Positions 53,468 to 63,184 of a stretch of 64,000 nucleotides of DNA are shown here, piece by piece. The DNA lies in NCBI GenBank assembly GCA_031415135.1, contig JANORB010000076.1, positions 62,001 to 126,000 on the forward strand, read 5' to 3'. This DNA comes from LGRD01 sp031415135 (lineage in GTDB: Bacteria; Pseudomonadota; Gammaproteobacteria; Burkholderiales; Burkholderiaceae_C). Made by a program: the position numbers and the translations under genes. How positions within the stretch are numbered: the stretch's first letter is position 1; each line of letters starts with the position of its first letter. The notes below the pieces were generated by a model. It worked only from the letters and a program-made list of their open reading frames with translations. It was not told the origin of the DNA and ran no database searches.

Positions 53468-54181
53468 GTGCCGGAGCACCGCACCCCGCACTTGCCCGCC
53501 AGCGCCGAAGGGCGCGCCCCGGATCGCCCCGCCTGGACGGCGCAGATATGGCTGCGCATGCGCCGGCTTCTGTGGTTCAAGGCGGTGGGCATCTCGCTGT
53601 TCATGTGGGTTTTTTTCGCGGCCTACTTTCATGTGCTGCGTCACCCGGTCTATCCGCTGGTTCAGATGCCGCTGACGGCGCTGGACCGCCTGATCCCGTT
53701 CCAGCCCGCCGCGCTCGTGCCCTATGTGTCGCTGTGGTTGTACGTGGGCATCGCGCCCGGCCTGCTGCTGAGCCTGCGCCAGTTGCTCGTCTATGCCCTG
53801 TGGAATGCCGCGCTGTGCCTGACCGGGCTGGGGTTTTTCTACTTCATTCCGACCGCGGTGCCGCCGCTGCTGGCCGAACCCGACCTGCTGCGATACCCCG
53901 CCTTTGCCGTCCTGCAAGGCGTGGACGCCGCCGGCAACGCCTGCCCGTCACTGCATGTGGCCACCGCCATGTTCGCCGCCATCTGGGTCAACCACTTGTT
54001 GCGCCAGGTGGGCGCGCCGGCACTGCTGCGCGCGCTGAACGCCGGCTGGTTCATGCTGATCGTCTATTCGACGCTGGCGATCAAACAGCATGTGGTGCTG
54101 GACGTCGTGGCCGGCGCGCTGCTGGGCGTCGCCTTCGCGCTGGCCGCGCTGCGCCGACCGCCTGGCGAGCCGCGCGGATAG
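53468..54181 (+). CDS. PAP2 superfamily membrane phosphatase
   Basis: A multi-pass membrane protein of about 237 residues with a PAP2-type active site: CPSLHVATAMFAAIW and, further on, STLAIKQHVVLDVVAGALLG, giving the two catalytic His and an Asp. The PSLH form resembles inositol-phosphorylceramide synthase-like PAP2 proteins rather than the common PSGH. The start is uncertain: GTG 53468 is used, while ATG 53558 would remove 30 residues and ATG 53333 would add 45. It precedes the ACP and ketosynthase genes in the same direction and may act on a lipid-linked product or on undecaprenyl-type phosphates. Confidence 0.75.
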   Translation: MPEHRTPHLPASAEGRAPDRPAWTAQIWLRMRRLLWFKAVGISLFMWVFFAAYFHVLRHPVYPLVQMPLTALDRLIPFQPAALVPYVSLWLYVGIAPGLLLSLRQLLVYALWNAALCLTGLGFFYFIPTAVPPLLAEPDLLRYPAFAVLQGVDAAGNACPSLHVATAMFAAIWVNHLLRQVGAPALLRALNAGWFMLIVYSTLAIKQHVVLDVVAGALLGVAFALAALRRPPGEPRG

Positions 54182-54284
54182 CGGGGTTTGCGCTGGTGGG
54201 CGGCTATCATTCAAAACAGAAGCCAGTGACGCGCAGCGCATGGCTTGTGCAGCGCGCGAGAGCGGCGCAAGGGGAGTCCGGACC

Positions 54285-54524
54285 ATGAGTTCGCTTGAGG
54301 AAATACAAGACCTGATCCAGAAAAAATATGGCGTCGAGTCCAGCGCGCTCGACCCGCACGCCTCGATGCGCGAACACGGCATTGATTCGCTCACGCTGGT
54401 GGAGTTTCTGTTCGCGGTTGAAGATCACTACGGTATTTCGGTCCCCGAGAAATACTCCGACGTCGATACGCTGGCCGACCTGGCGGCGGCCGTCGACGAG
54501 ATTCGGGCGTCGCAGGTGGCATGA
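54285..54524 (+). CDS. Acyl carrier protein
   Basis: A 79-residue stand-alone carrier protein. The phosphopantetheine Ser is in HGIDSLTLVEFLFAVEDHYG. A strong ribosome site (AAGGGGAG) precedes the ATG. A weak -10-like TATCAT lies at 54205-54210. The ketosynthase gene follows 55 bases later, so the pair probably works together in a type II fatty-acid-like or aryl-polyene synthase. It could also carry a starter to another synthase. Confidence 0.92.
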   Translation: MSSLEEIQDLIQKKYGVESSALDPHASMREHGIDSLTLVEFLFAVEDHYGISVPEKYSDVDTLADLAAAVDEIRASQVA

Positions 54525-54579
54525 CGGCGCCGGGCGGGAACGCCCGCCCGCGCGGCGGGTGCCTGTGAGGGTTCAGCCC

Positions 54580-55785
54580 ATGGTGGTCGTCAGTGGCATC
54601 GGCCTGGTGTCGCCGCATGGCGACGACGTGAACGCGGTGTTCGCAGCACTGATGCGTGGCGAGTCGGCGATTCGCGAGGTCTTCCCTGAACTGCCCCGGC
54701 CGGCCGCCGCCGCCACCGTGGCCTTTGACGAAACACGCTGGTTCACGCGGCTGCAACTCGCCGGCGTCGACCGGGTCAGCCAGTTCGCCGTGGCTGCGGC
54801 CGACCTCGCCGTCAAGGACGCCGGCGCCTGCAATGACGTCGAAGCCGAACGCATCGGCGTCTACATCGGCTGCGGCATGGGAGGCGCCTCTGCCCTCGAA
54901 GCCGCTTACCTGGCCGGTGGCCGCGGCGGGCGCGTTCCGCCGCTCACGATCCCGGCCTTCATGCCCAATGCGCCGGCCGCCCATGTGGCCATGCGCCATG
55001 GCGCCAGGGGGCCGGTGCTGACGTACTCGGTGGCCTGCGCCTCGGCGGCGGTGGCGATCGCCGAGGCCGGCAAGGCCATCCTGCACGGCGAGGTCGATGT
55101 GGCGATTGCGGGCGGCAGCGAGGCGCTGATCGTGCCCGGCGTCATCAGTGCCTGGCAGGCGATGCAGACGCTCGCGGCTTTCGCGCCCGGACAGGCGGCG
55201 CGCGCATGCCGGCCCTTCGCCGCCGACCGCAACGGATTTGCCCTCGGTGAAGGGGCCGCTTTCCTGGTGCTCGAATCGGCCGCGGGGGCGCGCCAGCGCG
55301 GCGCCCGCACCTATGCCGAACTGGCCGGCTGGGGGCTCAGCTGCGACGCCACCCACCTCACCCGACCCGACGCCGGCGGCCAGCAGCGCGCGGTGCGCGC
55401 GGCACTGCGCCAGGCCGGTCTGGCGCCGGCCGATGTCGGCTACTGCAATGCCCACGGCACCGCCACCAAGGTGGGTGACGTGATCGAAAGCGATGCCTTG
55501 TGCGGGGTGTGGGGGAGCGGCGCCGAGCACCTGCTCGTCAGCTCGACCAAGGCGTTGCATGGCCACCTGCTCGGTGCCACGGGCGCACTGGAGGCCGCCG
55601 TGACGGTGCTGGCGTTGCACCACCGCCAGGTGCCGCCCAACGCGCATTGCGATCAGGTCGATCCCGCGTGCCGGCTGAACCTGGTTCTCGATGCCGGCCA
55701 GGCCGCGCCCGGACTGCGGGCCGCGATCAGCAACTCGTTCGCTTTCGGCGGCACGAATTCGGTGCTGCTGTTCAAGCGGAGCTGA
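54580..55785 (+). CDS. FabF-like beta-ketoacyl-ACP synthase
   Basis: A 401-residue ketosynthase. The catalytic Cys is in TYSVACASAAVAIAEA and the two His in NAHGTATKVGD and TKALHGHLLGATGA; the C-terminus has NSFAFGGTNSVLLF. TGAGGG lies before the ATG at 54580; a GTG at 54565 is possible. The sequence is FabF-like but shorter on conserved surface motifs than housekeeping FabF. Together with the preceding ACP, and the chorismatase, acyltransferase and glycosyltransferase genes facing it, it fits an aryl-polyene/xanthomonadin-type elongating ketosynthase. This role is inferred from context. Confidence 0.88.
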   Translation: MVVVSGIGLVSPHGDDVNAVFAALMRGESAIREVFPELPRPAAAATVAFDETRWFTRLQLAGVDRVSQFAVAAADLAVKDAGACNDVEAERIGVYIGCGMGGASALEAAYLAGGRGGRVPPLTIPAFMPNAPAAHVAMRHGARGPVLTYSVACASAAVAIAEAGKAILHGEVDVAIAGGSEALIVPGVISAWQAMQTLAAFAPGQAARACRPFAADRNGFALGEGAAFLVLESAAGARQRGARTYAELAGWGLSCDATHLTRPDAGGQQRAVRAALRQAGLAPADVGYCNAHGTATKVGDVIESDALCGVWGSGAEHLLVSSTKALHGHLLGATGALEAAVTVLALHHRQVPPNAHCDQVDPACRLNLVLDAGQAAPGLRAAISNSFAFGGTNSVLLFKRS

Positions 55786-55816
55786 TGCCGCTGGGGCAGC
55801 GGCCGGTGAATGCCGG

Positions 55817-56734
55817 TCAGCGCTGAGCCGGCCGCTTCGGCAACGCGGCCGCGCGGGCCACCGCCGCGCCTTGGAACTGCGCGCCTTCCAGGTCGCTGGC
55901 GCGCAGGCCGCGGTTGATGTCCAGACCGGTCAGGTTCCAGTCGTGCACCGGCATGCGCAACGGGCGCACCAGCCGTTCGTAGAAGCGGGTCGGGAAGCGC
56001 ACGCCATGCAGCGTCTGGTGGTCGAAGGTCTCGACCTCGGCGATCGCGCCCTTGGTCGACTCCAGCCCGTCGAGCGTGAACCGCACCCGCCGCATCAAGC
56101 GCTCCTTGCGATCGATGAACAGCGCCACCTGGTCCACCCGCGCATGGCCCAGGCCGGGCGCGAGCTGGAGGCGCAACACATCGCAGGCATGTTCGTTGAC
56201 CCACTCGATGTCGCCCAGCTCCATCACCAGCGGCCGCTCGACGAGCAACAGCGGCCCGAGCAGGAACAGCGGGTAGGCGTCGGCCACGAGCGCGGCGGCG
56301 GCGCGGCGTTCGGCGTCGCGCGCTTCTTCGCCGTTGAACCACACCTGCACCTCGCCGGGCGCCGTCGACCCGGCCTTGCGCAGCACCTGCTTGCGCCCGC
56401 CCGGGCCGATGTGCGCCTGCGCCAGCACGCCCTCGCGCAACACCATGCGCTCTTCGGAGCTGCTGCGAAAATTCCAATCCACCAGGGCCGGCTGCAATTT
56501 GCCGATCAGGGCGCGCCACTCGCCGCTGTAGCTCACGTTCAGGTCCTGGATCGCCGCATAAGCCTTCAGGCCATGCGCCGCCGCGCTTTCCTTGAGCAAC
56601 GACTGCGCCGCCGGCGTGCTGGCCGCGTTGAGCGACACCGGCAACGGCGCGGCGCAGCCTTGCAGTGCCGGCAGCGAAGGTGCGGCGAGGGCGGCGATCA
56701 GCAGGTTTCTGCGCCTCAGGTCCGGGCAGTGCAT
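55817..56734 (-). CDS. Exported lipoprotein of unknown family, polyene-locus associated
   Basis: A 305-residue protein with Arg-Arg and a lipobox in its N-terminus (LRRRNLLIAALA then LQGC, Cys at 27). The mature part is beta-rich with repeated segments around DLNVSYSGEWRALIG and QVQVWFNGEE-like text, reminiscent of LolA/LolB-fold lipoprotein carriers found in aryl-polyene clusters, but I cannot assign it firmly. It is the last minus-strand gene of the set, 105 bases after the GT2 gene, and converges on the ketosynthase gene (31 bases between stops). Confidence 0.72.
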   Translation of the reverse strand: MHCPDLRRRNLLIAALAAPSLPALQGCAAPLPVSLNAASTPAAQSLLKESAAAHGLKAYAAIQDLNVSYSGEWRALIGKLQPALVDWNFRSSSEERMVLREGVLAQAHIGPGGRKQVLRKAGSTAPGEVQVWFNGEEARDAERRAAAALVADAYPLFLLGPLLLVERPLVMELGDIEWVNEHACDVLRLQLAPGLGHARVDQVALFIDRKERLMRRVRFTLDGLESTKGAIAEVETFDHQTLHGVRFPTRFYERLVRPLRMPVHDWNLTGLDINRGLRASDLEGAQFQGAAVARAAALPKRPAQR

Positions 56735-56839
56735 TCAATGGGCTCCAGGCGAATAGACGCCGGCACCTTACACCAGCCGGTCAAAGCCAGCCCTTCAAAA
56801 CTCCTTGGTGGCTGCAATTCCTACCGGAATCCGCGTCGG

Positions 56840-57616
56840 TCAGCGCGGCTGGAACGGCGGCCGGCCGGTGAGGCGGCGCCACACCAGCACCGGCAGCCTG
56901 ACGACGAACTCCAGCATCAGGCGCAGGTGCATCCAGCTCAGCAGCAGGTTGTCGCGGCCGTACCGAAAATGCGAGACCCCGCCGTCCTCGGGCCGCAGGT
57001 ACTTCACCGGCGCGGCCAGGTTGATGGGCGTGACGCCGCGCCACGCCAGCCGGACGACGGCTTCGGTGTCGAAGTCGAAGCGCCGCATCCAGCGCTGGCC
57101 GCGCATCACCGCCATCAGCTCGGCGATCGGGTAGACGCGAAAGCCATAAAGCGAGTCGTCGATGCCCGCGCCCAGCGTCTCCAGATGGGTCCACCAGTTC
57201 GAGACCCGCCGGCCGCGCACGCGCAACAACGGTGCCGAGGCGTCGAACACCGGCCGGCCCAGCACCATCGCATCAGGCCGCTGCTGCGAAGCCCGCATGA
57301 ACGCCTCGATCAGGTCGGGCGGATGCTGGCCATCCGAGTCCATCGTCAGCGCGTGGCTGAAGCCGGCCTGCTGGGCCTGCTCCAGGCCGTGCAGCACGGC
57401 GGCCCCCTTGCCTTGGTTGGTCGGCAGCACCAGCACGTTCAGGCCGGGATCGGCGGCCGCCATGTCGCGCAGCCGCTCGGTCGTGCCGTCGGTGCTGCCG
57501 TCGACCACCACCCACACCGGCGTCCAGTGGGCGCGCGCGTCGCGCACCGTCTGGACCACGGTGGCGCCGGTGTTGTAGCTGGGGATCAGGACCAGATGCG
57601 ATGCAGCGCCGTTCAC
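56840..57616 (-). CDS. Family 2 glycosyltransferase
   Basis: A 258-residue GT-A enzyme. It opens HLVLIPSYNTGATV and has VVVDGSTDGT, GKGAAVLHGLEQA and the metal-binding MDSDGQHPPDLIEAF, as in dolichol-phosphate-mannose-synthase-like GT2 proteins. The GTG start overlaps the acyltransferase stop (GTGA). GT2 plus acyltransferase pairs are common in aryl-polyene and xanthomonadin loci, where they modify or attach the pigment. The acceptor here is unknown. Confidence 0.88.
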   Translation of the reverse strand: MNGAASHLVLIPSYNTGATVVQTVRDARAHWTPVWVVVDGSTDGTTERLRDMAAADPGLNVLVLPTNQGKGAAVLHGLEQAQQAGFSHALTMDSDGQHPPDLIEAFMRASQQRPDAMVLGRPVFDASAPLLRVRGRRVSNWWTHLETLGAGIDDSLYGFRVYPIAELMAVMRGQRWMRRFDFDTEAVVRLAWRGVTPINLAAPVKYLRPEDGGVSHFRYGRDNLLLSWMHLRLMLEFVVRLPVLVWRRLTGRPPFQPR

Positions 57617-58359
57617 GGACCCAGCTCCTCGATGAAGTAGCGCTCCAGCCGCTGCAACAACGCGGCGTGGTCGGCCTGCGGCGCAAAGCGCTGGCCCAGC
57701 CGCAGCCGGAACACCACCGGCAGGGCCGGCCGGCGCCAGATCGGCCAGCCCTTGCCCAGGTAGGGCGAATCGGTTTCGATGATGACCGTCTGGATCGGCA
57801 CCTGCGCCAGCTGCGCGATCAGCGTGATGCCGGGGCGAAACGGGTTGATCGGCCGCCGCACGGTGCGTGTTCCTTCGGGAAACAGCACCAGGTGCGCGCC
57901 TTCGCGCAGGTTGGCCACGGCGCCGCGAATCATGCCGCGCGGCGAATCGTTGCGGATGTAGCGCGCCAGCCGCGCGCCGGCACCGAGGAAGATGTTGCGC
58001 ATCAGCTCCGCCTTCATGACGCACACGCCTTGCGGCAGCATGGCAATGATCAACAACGCGTCGAGCATGCTGGGGTGGTTGGCGGCGATGATCAGGCCGG
58101 TGGTCTCGTCGCGCAGCGCGTCCAGTTCGGTCGAGTCCACCTTCAGCAGCCCGCTGATCCGGGCGATGCCCCAGAACTTTCGATACACATGGGAGATCGC
58201 GGCGCGCCCAAGCGCCTGCCCGCGGCGCGCCGGCAGCAGCGGGTACAGCAGCGCGGACGCCAGGTTCCACAGCAACGACATCAGTCCGAGCTGAACCAGC
58301 AGCAGGTACAACAACACAGTCTGCAGCAGGTCTCGCAGCAGCTTCAACAAGCGCCTCAC
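57613..58359 (-). CDS. Lysophospholipid acyltransferase (PlsC-like)
   Basis: A 248-residue membrane-anchored acyltransferase. An N-terminal hydrophobic segment (LLQTVLLYLLLVQLGLMSLL) is followed by the HX4D motif in AANHPSMLDALLI and by LVLFPEGTR. It transfers an acyl group to a glycerol or sugar-lipid acceptor. The GTG start overlaps the preceding stop and its own stop overlaps the GT2 start, indicating tight coupling. In xanthomonadin-type loci such enzymes link the polyene to a lipid. Confidence 0.88.
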   Translation of the reverse strand: MRRLLKLLRDLLQTVLLYLLLVQLGLMSLLWNLASALLYPLLPARRGQALGRAAISHVYRKFWGIARISGLLKVDSTELDALRDETTGLIIAANHPSMLDALLIIAMLPQGVCVMKAELMRNIFLGAGARLARYIRNDSPRGMIRGAVANLREGAHLVLFPEGTRTVRRPINPFRPGITLIAQLAQVPIQTVIIETDSPYLGKGWPIWRRPALPVVFRLRLGQRFAPQADHAALLQRLERYFIEELGP

Positions 58360-59216
58360 TCCGGGGTGGCCACGAGTTCGGTCGAGGTCTTGAGCACCCA
58401 CGAGACGCCCAAGCCCAGCGTCACGGCGTTGTCGCGCCGAACCAGCGGGCTGTCGGAAAAGGCCGCGCCGCGCAGCGCGTCGTGGCGCGCGAACGCGCCG
58501 AACCAGATGCCGTTGAACCGGCGCGACACCGACGCCACGCTCTGCCACCCCGAGTAACCACCGCCGGCCCGGTACGCGCTGCGCTGCGGCGTGGCGAACG
58601 CGGCGTCGACCCCGTAGACGCGGTTGTGGTAGCGCTGGTCGGCGAACACCGGCCCGGTCAGCAGGCCGATGTTCCAGCCGCCGCCGAGCTCCAACAGGTC
58701 GAGGTTCAGATTCGGGGCGAAGGTGACGCCGAACGCCTTGGGCGAGCTTTGCAGCGTGAACGCCGCGCGCAGCGGCAGGCGCAGATCGAGCTTGAGCTGT
58801 CGGTCGTTCGAGCGCACCAGCGTGAGGTTGACGTTGGGCCCGATCTCGAGCGCCGGTTTCAAGTCGGGCATGCCGGCGCGCGCGCGGTTGTCCTTGCTGC
58901 GCGTGGGCGGCGACGCGGCCAGGCTCAGATCGACTTCGACCGAGCGGGTGTCGAACAGCACCGCGCGCGCGCCTTCGCGGTCGGCACGCAGCCACTTGCC
59001 GCGATACACGCCGTACGGCAGCGGCAACCAGAGCGCGCTGCTCTGGTCCGACCCGCGGTAGTCGGGCAGGCGCAGCGCGGCCACGCCGACGCCGAACTCC
59101 CACAGCGGCCGCATCACCGCAGCGTCAGGCGGCAGCGCAGGGGCTTGCGCTTCATCGGCGAAGGCCGGGGCGCAAAGGATTGCGAGCCCGGCGGCAGTGG
59201 CCCGCGGGCGCCTCAT
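58356..59216 (-). CDS. MipA/OmpV family outer-membrane protein
   Basis: A 286-residue protein with a signal peptide (ATAAGLAILCAPAFA) and amphipathic beta strands. The start of the mature domain (LWEFGVGVAALRLPDYRGSD) and the end (NAVTLGLGVSWVL) are typical of MipA/OmpV barrels, which act as scaffolds or porin-like channels. It overlaps both neighbours by ATGA/GTGA and may place or export the product of this gene set in the outer membrane. Confidence 0.85.
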   Translation of the reverse strand: MRRPRATAAGLAILCAPAFADEAQAPALPPDAAVMRPLWEFGVGVAALRLPDYRGSDQSSALWLPLPYGVYRGKWLRADREGARAVLFDTRSVEVDLSLAASPPTRSKDNRARAGMPDLKPALEIGPNVNLTLVRSNDRQLKLDLRLPLRAAFTLQSSPKAFGVTFAPNLNLDLLELGGGWNIGLLTGPVFADQRYHNRVYGVDAAFATPQRSAYRAGGGYSGWQSVASVSRRFNGIWFGAFARHDALRGAAFSDSPLVRRDNAVTLGLGVSWVLKTSTELVATPE

Positions 59217-60253
59217 GGAGTGGGCCCTGCCGCGCTGAACCCATGGCCCTCGATCTCCACCAGCAGGTCGGCCCGGCAGATGTCGGCCCGCAGGTACAGC
59301 GCCGTGCGCAGCGCCTCGCTGTGGGCCCCAAGCTGCCGCTCCAGCACCTCGCGCACCGCGTCCAGGTCTTCGCGCTGGCGCAGGTACACGGTGCAGGTCA
59401 ACGCATCGGCCGGCAGCTCGAACCGCGCCTGTTGCCGGGCCGCGTCGAGCACGGCCTGGATGTTGAGCAGCGTCTCCTCGGTCTGCTTGCGCACGTCGCC
59501 CACATGCATCGACGCATGGCCGACGATGCTGGCGGTGCCGGAGATGAACAGCGCGCGCCGTCCGCCACCCGCATCGGCCAGCGCGGCGCGTGAAAACGTC
59601 GGGCTGCGCGGGCCGTAGTGGTCCGGGTAGTGGTACGCGCTCACCTGGCGCGGGTTTTCGATCGCCAGCGGCGCAGCGCGGCCGGCCAGGAAGAAGACGC
59701 GCAACGGCCCGCCTGCGGTGCCCAGCGCGCAGGCGGCCGGCGACCCTTCGAACGCGCTGCGCCCGGCGTCGATGAAGGCGCGTTGGCGCCCGATGTTGAA
59801 GTGGCGGTAGTGCTCCAGCCCGTCGCCATGGTCGTTGATGCCCGGCACATAGTTCCAAAGGCGCAACAGGTGCGGGCTGGTGTGGCGCGCCAGCACGTCG
59901 AACAGGTCCGAGTAGAGGCCGTGCGCCGCATCTTCCAGGCCGATGTCAAAACGCGCCAGGTCGATTTCAGCGCTGCCATGCAGCCAATGCCCGTCGGTGG
60001 TGTAGTTGACGCAGCCGAGTTGGTGGATGGCGATGGCGCGATCGCTGAACCAGCCGTCCAGCATGGCCTCGGCGGGAGCCAGCAGTTCGGCCTGCACCGG
60101 GTCGCCGGACGAGCCTGGCGGCGGCTGGCCTGTGGGGGTCAACATCCGTGCGCCCAGCATGTGGCTGGCGTGAGAAGCCGGGCCCAGGCGCAGCCTGCGA
60201 AATTGCAGCGGCGAGTCGGTGGATGAATCGGGTGGCAACGGCTCAACGGTCAC
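59213..60253 (-). CDS. Chorismatase (FkbO/Hyg5/XanB2 family)
   Basis: A 346-residue chorismatase that hydrolyses chorismate to a (dihydroxy)cyclohexadiene acid, 3-hydroxybenzoate and/or 4-hydroxybenzoate. Family motifs are RLWNYVPGIN, HYRHFNIGRQRAF, SAYHYPDHYGPRSPTFSRA and FISGTASIVGHASMHVGDV. The last half has the RidA-like trimeric fold expected of this family. It starts with GTG. XanB2 feeds 3-hydroxybenzoate to xanthomonadin, while FkbO and Hyg5 make polyketide starter units, so either use is plausible here. Neighbours (MipA, acyltransferase, GT2, ketosynthase, ACP) favour the polyene role. The subtype cannot be read safely without an alignment. Confidence 0.9.
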   Translation of the reverse strand: MTVEPLPPDSSTDSPLQFRRLRLGPASHASHMLGARMLTPTGQPPPGSSGDPVQAELLAPAEAMLDGWFSDRAIAIHQLGCVNYTTDGHWLHGSAEIDLARFDIGLEDAAHGLYSDLFDVLARHTSPHLLRLWNYVPGINDHGDGLEHYRHFNIGRQRAFIDAGRSAFEGSPAACALGTAGGPLRVFFLAGRAAPLAIENPRQVSAYHYPDHYGPRSPTFSRAALADAGGGRRALFISGTASIVGHASMHVGDVRKQTEETLLNIQAVLDAARQQARFELPADALTCTVYLRQREDLDAVREVLERQLGAHSEALRTALYLRADICRADLLVEIEGHGFSAAGPTP

Positions 60254-60535
60254 GGGCCGGACCCTCAGGGGAGCTGGACTTCATTCGAGTTCTGACCTGG
60301 TTGGGCAACACGACACAGACACCGGCGTTCGACTCCAGCACCACGTTCGAACCGACCGCTTGAACCAGATTTCGACTGTATCACCCGGTGTCGGCCGGCA
60401 CTCTGTTCGGGCGCCAACACCCGCACCGCCGGGCATGTGGATTCGCGCTGCGCGCAGCGGCACGAGCCGCGCCACGGCGCCAAGCACCGGGGGTGCCGGG
60501 CTCGGCTGCCCGCCGTGGTCAGCCCGACGAACGTT
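60254..60535. other. Intergenic region with hairpin-forming repeats
   Basis: Gap between the end of livF and the start of the chorismatase gene, both on the minus strand. It holds a 5-bp stem GCACC-GGG-GGTGC (60484-60496), about 40 bases past the livF stop, and a 14-bp palindrome CGCTGCGCGCAGCG (60446-60459). Neither has a T-run, so they may end transcription only weakly. The chorismatase promoter should lie in the left half; GATACAG on the minus strand near 60380 is a poor -10 candidate. Nothing coding is seen. Confidence 0.35.
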
Positions 60536-61249
60536 TCACTCGCCGAGGTAGGCCGCCCGCACCTTCGGATCGTTCAGCAAGGCCTTGGCGTCGCCGCTCA
60601 TCGTCACCTCGCCGGAGTCCATCACATAACCCCGCGAAGCCAGCTGCAGGGCGCGGCTGGCGTTCTGCTCGACCAGCAAGACGGTCGTTCCACGCTGGTG
60701 GATGTCGTTCACGACTTCGAAGATCTTGTCGACCATGATCGGCGACAGGCCCATCGACGGTTCGTCGAGCAGCAGAACCTTGGGGCGGGCCATCAGCGCG
60801 CGGCCCATCGCCAGCATTTGCTGCTCACCGCCCGACATGGTGCCGGCCAGCTGGTTGCGGCGCTCCTTCAGGCGCGGGAAGATCGCAAACACCTTGTCGA
60901 TGTCGGCCTCGACTTCGTTGTCGTTGCGCACGAACGCGCCCATCTGCAGGTTCTCGGTGATGGTCATGCGGGTGAAGGTGCCGCGCCCCTCGGGCACCAT
61001 CACCAGGCCCTGCTTGACCAGGTCCCACGGGCCCTGGCCCTTGATGTTGCGGCCGAGGAACTGGATCTCGCCGGACGCCGCGGGCTGGGTGCCGGTGATG
61101 GCCTTGAGCGTGGTGGTCTTGCCGGCCCCGTTGGCGCCGATCAGGCTGACGAGCTCGCCTTCCATGACCTCGAACGACACGCCCTTGACGGCCTGGATGC
61201 CGCCGTAGGCGACCTTCAGGCCGCTGACCTTGAGCATGGTGTTTGCCAT
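60536..61249 (-). CDS. livF: LIV-type ABC transporter ATPase LivF
   Basis: A 237-residue ATPase of the branched-chain amino-acid transporter family. Walker A is IGANGAGKTT, the signature is TMSGGEQQMLA, and Walker B is LLLDEPSMGLSP. The start at 61249 is chosen for the GGGGAC ribosome site just upstream. It is the last gene of the livHMGF operon. Related systems also import aromatic acids, so anthranilate or benzoate is an alternative substrate given the nearby catabolic operon. Confidence 0.93.
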   Translation of the reverse strand: MANTMLKVSGLKVAYGGIQAVKGVSFEVMEGELVSLIGANGAGKTTTLKAITGTQPAASGEIQFLGRNIKGQGPWDLVKQGLVMVPEGRGTFTRMTITENLQMGAFVRNDNEVEADIDKVFAIFPRLKERRNQLAGTMSGGEQQMLAMGRALMARPKVLLLDEPSMGLSPIMVDKIFEVVNDIHQRGTTVLLVEQNASRALQLASRGYVMDSGEVTMSGDAKALLNDPKVRAAYLGE

Positions 61250-61276
61250 TGTGTTGTCCCCTTTTCGCTGCACGCG

Positions 61277-62053
61277 CTAGTGGGCCTTGTGGCCGGCGCC
61301 CAGGTAGGCTTCGATGACCTTCTCGTTGCGCTGCACGTCGGCCGGTGTGCCCTCGGCGATTTGCTTGCCGTAGTCGAGCACGGTCACCCGGTCGCACAGG
61401 CCCATCACCAGCTTCACGTCGTGTTCGATCAGCAGAATGGTGCGGCCGTCCTTGCGGATGGTGTCGATCAGTTCGCGCAGCACCACTTTCTCGGTCGCGT
61501 TCATGCCGGCGGCCGGCTCATCGAGCGCGATCAGCTTGGGATCGGTGGCGAGCGCGCGCGCGATTTCCAGCCGGCGCTGGTCGCCATAACTCAGCGTGCG
61601 CGCCTTGTATTCGGTGAAGCGGCCGATGCCCACGTAGTCCAGCAGTTCCTGGGCCCGCTTGGCGATGGCCGCCTCTTCGGCCTTGAAGCTGGCGGTGCGG
61701 AACACCGCGCCGATCAGGCCCGAGCCGGTGCGCACATGGCGGCCGACCATCACGTTTTCGAGTGCCGTCATCTCGGCGAACAGGCGGATGTTCTGAAAGG
61801 TTCGCGCGATCCCGGCCTTGGCCACCTCGTGGACCGCGGTGGGCTTGTACGGCAGGCCACCCAGCTCGAAGCTTCCCGAGTCGGGCGTGTACAGGCCGGT
61901 CAGCACATTGAAGAAGGTCGTCTTGCCGGCGCCGTTGGGGCCGATCAGCCCGTAGACCTGGCCTTTCTGGATCGTGATGCCGACCTCGGACAAAGCCTGC
62001 AGACCGCCGAAACGCTTGGAGACACCGGCCACCTTGAGAACGGTTTCGCTCAT
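61277..62053 (-). CDS. livG: LIV-type ABC transporter ATPase LivG
   Basis: A 258-residue ATPase pairing with LivF at the inner membrane. Walker A is IGPNGAGKTTF, the signature is TLSYGDQRRLEIARAL, and Walker B is LIALDEPAAGMN, with the LivG-type MNATEK following it. AAGGAG before the ATG at 62053 fixes the start. It lies 10 bases after livM and 27 before livF. Confidence 0.93.
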   Translation of the reverse strand: MSETVLKVAGVSKRFGGLQALSEVGITIQKGQVYGLIGPNGAGKTTFFNVLTGLYTPDSGSFELGGLPYKPTAVHEVAKAGIARTFQNIRLFAEMTALENVMVGRHVRTGSGLIGAVFRTASFKAEEAAIAKRAQELLDYVGIGRFTEYKARTLSYGDQRRLEIARALATDPKLIALDEPAAGMNATEKVVLRELIDTIRKDGRTILLIEHDVKLVMGLCDRVTVLDYGKQIAEGTPADVQRNEKVIEAYLGAGHKAH

Positions 62054-62063
62054 GCTGCGCTCC

Positions 62064-63173
<1,110 letters not shown>

Positions 63174-63184
63174 GTCTCCCGGGG

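Noticed and set aside
60446..60496. Rho-independent terminator after livF
   Set aside because: The GC-rich palindromes have no T-run on either strand, so I list them only as hairpin-forming repeats.
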